A stretch of DNA of 6,487 bases from Chloroflexota bacterium (lineage in GTDB: Bacteria; Chloroflexota; Limnocylindria; Limnocylindrales; CSP1-4): positions 1 to 6,487 of the forward strand of contig PMIQ01000113.1 in NCBI GenBank assembly GCA_003157175.1, given 5' to 3'. The notes under the pieces were generated by a model. That model saw nothing but the letters and a program-made list of their open reading frames with translations. It was not told where the DNA came from and did no database searches. Positions 5,431 through 6,487 of the stretch are shown piece after piece. Positions within the stretch are counted from its first letter, which is position 1. Every line of letters begins with the position of its first letter. The translations under genes were made by a program, and so were the position numbers.

Positions 5431-6255
5431 TCATTCCACGGAGGTCGACTCCCCGAGGAACCGGTCGGCCCATTCGACGACGGAGCCGGCCGACTCGGAC
5501 GCGCCGGCGCCGAGAAGATCGTCGGCCGTGGCCACCATGGAAACGATCCCGATCCCTCGAACGCCAGCCGCAGCGGCCATCCGCATGTCGTCGAGCGCGT
5601 CCCCGACGTAGAGAGCGTCATCCGGTTGAGCGACGCCTGCCAGCTCCAGGGCCAGCTGCAGCGGACGGGGGTCGGGCTTGCCTTCGGCGGTGTCGTCGGC
5701 ATAGACGCGCACCCTCATTAGCTCGTCGATGCCAAGCCGTGGGAGCTGGGGCTCGATATCGGCTCGATCGCCGCCGGTTACGAGCCCGAGCGTGTATCCC
5801 GTCGCGGCCAGTCGAGCGAGCGCGTCCTCGATCCCGAGAAACGGCGGCATATGGTCGCTGCGGAATGTGGCCGTCCAGATCTGGTGCGCCTCCCCATCTC
5901 GGTCTTCAGAAATGCCGAGTGCGCGGTTCATCAGTCTCCAGTTTGGAGAGAAAGTTTGTCGGAAGATCGACTCATCGAAGGGCAGACCCAGCTGGCGGCA
6001 GATCGCCGCTTCCGTCTGCAGGATCGCCGGCATCGAGTCGACGATCGTCCCGTCCCAGTCGAAGAGGATGGTTCGCCTGAGGTCGGGCTCAAGCCAGATT
6101 CCGCCGCGGGCTTGCCGCCAAGCCCCGGAGAGCTTGGGCAATGCCCGGCGAGGAGCACAGGGCGGCCGACCAGAGGTGGCGTCCGGGCGTTCACCGACCT
6201 CCGCAGGTCCCGCAGACGGAAACGCCGAAGGGCTGTCCTCCGGCGTCACGTTCAT
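5431..6255 (-). CDS. HAD-family hydrolase, phosphoglycolate phosphatase-like
   Basis: Cytoplasmic phosphatase of the haloacid dehalogenase superfamily, hydrolysing a small phosphate ester through an aspartyl-phosphate. All four motifs are present: FDWDGT (65-70, nucleophile Asp66 and acid Asp68), LVTGG (158-162, Thr160), EGKPDP (191-196, Lys193) and YVGDALDD (216-223, Mg-binding acids). A helical cap of about 75 residues lies between motifs I and II (subclass C1), as in phosphoglycolate phosphatase, pyrophosphatase PpaX and beta-phosphoglucomutase. The annotated ATG at 6255 gives 274 aa, but the first 60 residues are Pro/Ala/Arg-rich and have no family match, and the upstream site is weak. 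A shorter protein starting near the TTG at codon 39 is possible, but I saw no better start. It follows the 6278-6487 gene by 22 bp, probably in one operon. Substrate unknown. Confidence 0.88.
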   Translation of the reverse strand: MNVTPEDSPSAFPSAGPAEVGERPDATSGRPPCAPRRALPKLSGAWRQARGGIWLEPDLRRTILFDWDGTIVDSMPAILQTEAAICRQLGLPFDESIFRQTFSPNWRLMNRALGISEDRDGEAHQIWTATFRSDHMPPFLGIEDALARLAATGYTLGLVTGGDRADIEPQLPRLGIDELMRVRVYADDTAEGKPDPRPLQLALELAGVAQPDDALYVGDALDDMRMAAAAGVRGIGIVSMVATADDLLGAGASESAGSVVEWADRFLGESTSVE

Positions 6256-6277
6256 TTGGAAAGCGCCCGATCGATGG

Positions 6278-6487
6278 CTATTTCTTCGTCGACCAGAAGA
6301 TGTCGGCGAATTCCTTGACCGCGGCTTCGAGCTCGGCCGCAGCGGCTGCGTCGACGTTCTGCTTGTTCTTCGACGCGAGCTTGAGGATCTTCCAGGTCCG
6401 GTCGTGGAGATCGGGATATCGCTCCAGATGCTCGGGCTTGAAATAGTCGCTCCAGATCACCTGGATCTCGTGCTTGACGATCTCCGC
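6278..6487 (-). CDS. C-terminal 69 residues of an unrecognised protein, runs off right edge
   Basis: The frame is open from the window edge to TAG at 6280-6278. The visible part begins AEIVKHEIQVIWSDYFKPE, continues with RYPDLHDRTWKILKLA, then an Ala-rich helix, and ends KEFADIFWSTKK. It is charged and aromatic, likely helical, with no membrane segment. A GTG at 6460 could open a 60-aa ORF, but the coding character continues upstream of it to the edge, so I treat this as the tail of a larger gene. I do not recognise the family. Its close spacing (22 bp) to the HAD phosphatase suggests co-transcription. Confidence 0.7.
   Translation of the reverse strand, partial: AEIVKHEIQVIWSDYFKPEHLERYPDLHDRTWKILKLASKNKQNVDAAAAAELEAAVKEFADIFWSTKK

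Overview
The window is GC-rich bacterial DNA with closely packed genes, mostly on the minus strand. Shine-Dalgarno sequences are clear (AGGAGG/GGGGAGG type) and GTG starts are used. A high-GC actinobacterium or a Chloroflexi-like lineage (for example Thermomicrobia-like) fits, but nothing here fixes the taxon. There is no rRNA, tRNA or CRISPR array.

Layout, right to left along the minus strand. At the right edge, the last 69 codons of an unrecognised protein (6278-6487) are followed after 22 bp by a HAD-family phosphatase (5431-6255). This pair converges on a small plus-strand VOC/glyoxalase-fold gene (4811-5224), with a hairpin in the 206-bp gap between them. Upstream of the VOC gene is a 450-bp gene-free stretch (4361-4810). 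It holds what I read as a decayed C-terminal fragment of an IS630-type transposase (about 4482-4671), an extended -10 promoter pointing leftward, GCAA/TTGC palindromes and a 38-codon open frame that overlaps the VOC start.

The left two thirds is a five-gene minus-strand array: a zinc-dependent medium-chain dehydrogenase (3281-4360), a DhnA/LsrF-like class I aldolase (2451-3221), an aldehyde dehydrogenase (856-2346), HPr (434-715), and the N-terminal part of PTS enzyme I, which runs off the left edge (1-437). A strong 16-bp hairpin separates aldolase from aldehyde dehydrogenase, and a 140-bp gap precedes HPr. HPr and enzyme I overlap by 4 bp and are surely co-translated.

Inferred working model: a polyol or sugar phosphate is oxidised by the dehydrogenase, the keto product is split by the Schiff-base aldolase, and the aldehyde fragment is oxidised to an acid by the aldehyde dehydrogenase. 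HPr and enzyme I would supply phosphate from PEP, either to a permease or to a PTS-dependent kinase encoded outside the window. The substrate cannot be read from the sequence. The combination of oxidation, cleavage, oxidation and general PTS proteins in one array is the most interesting feature here.
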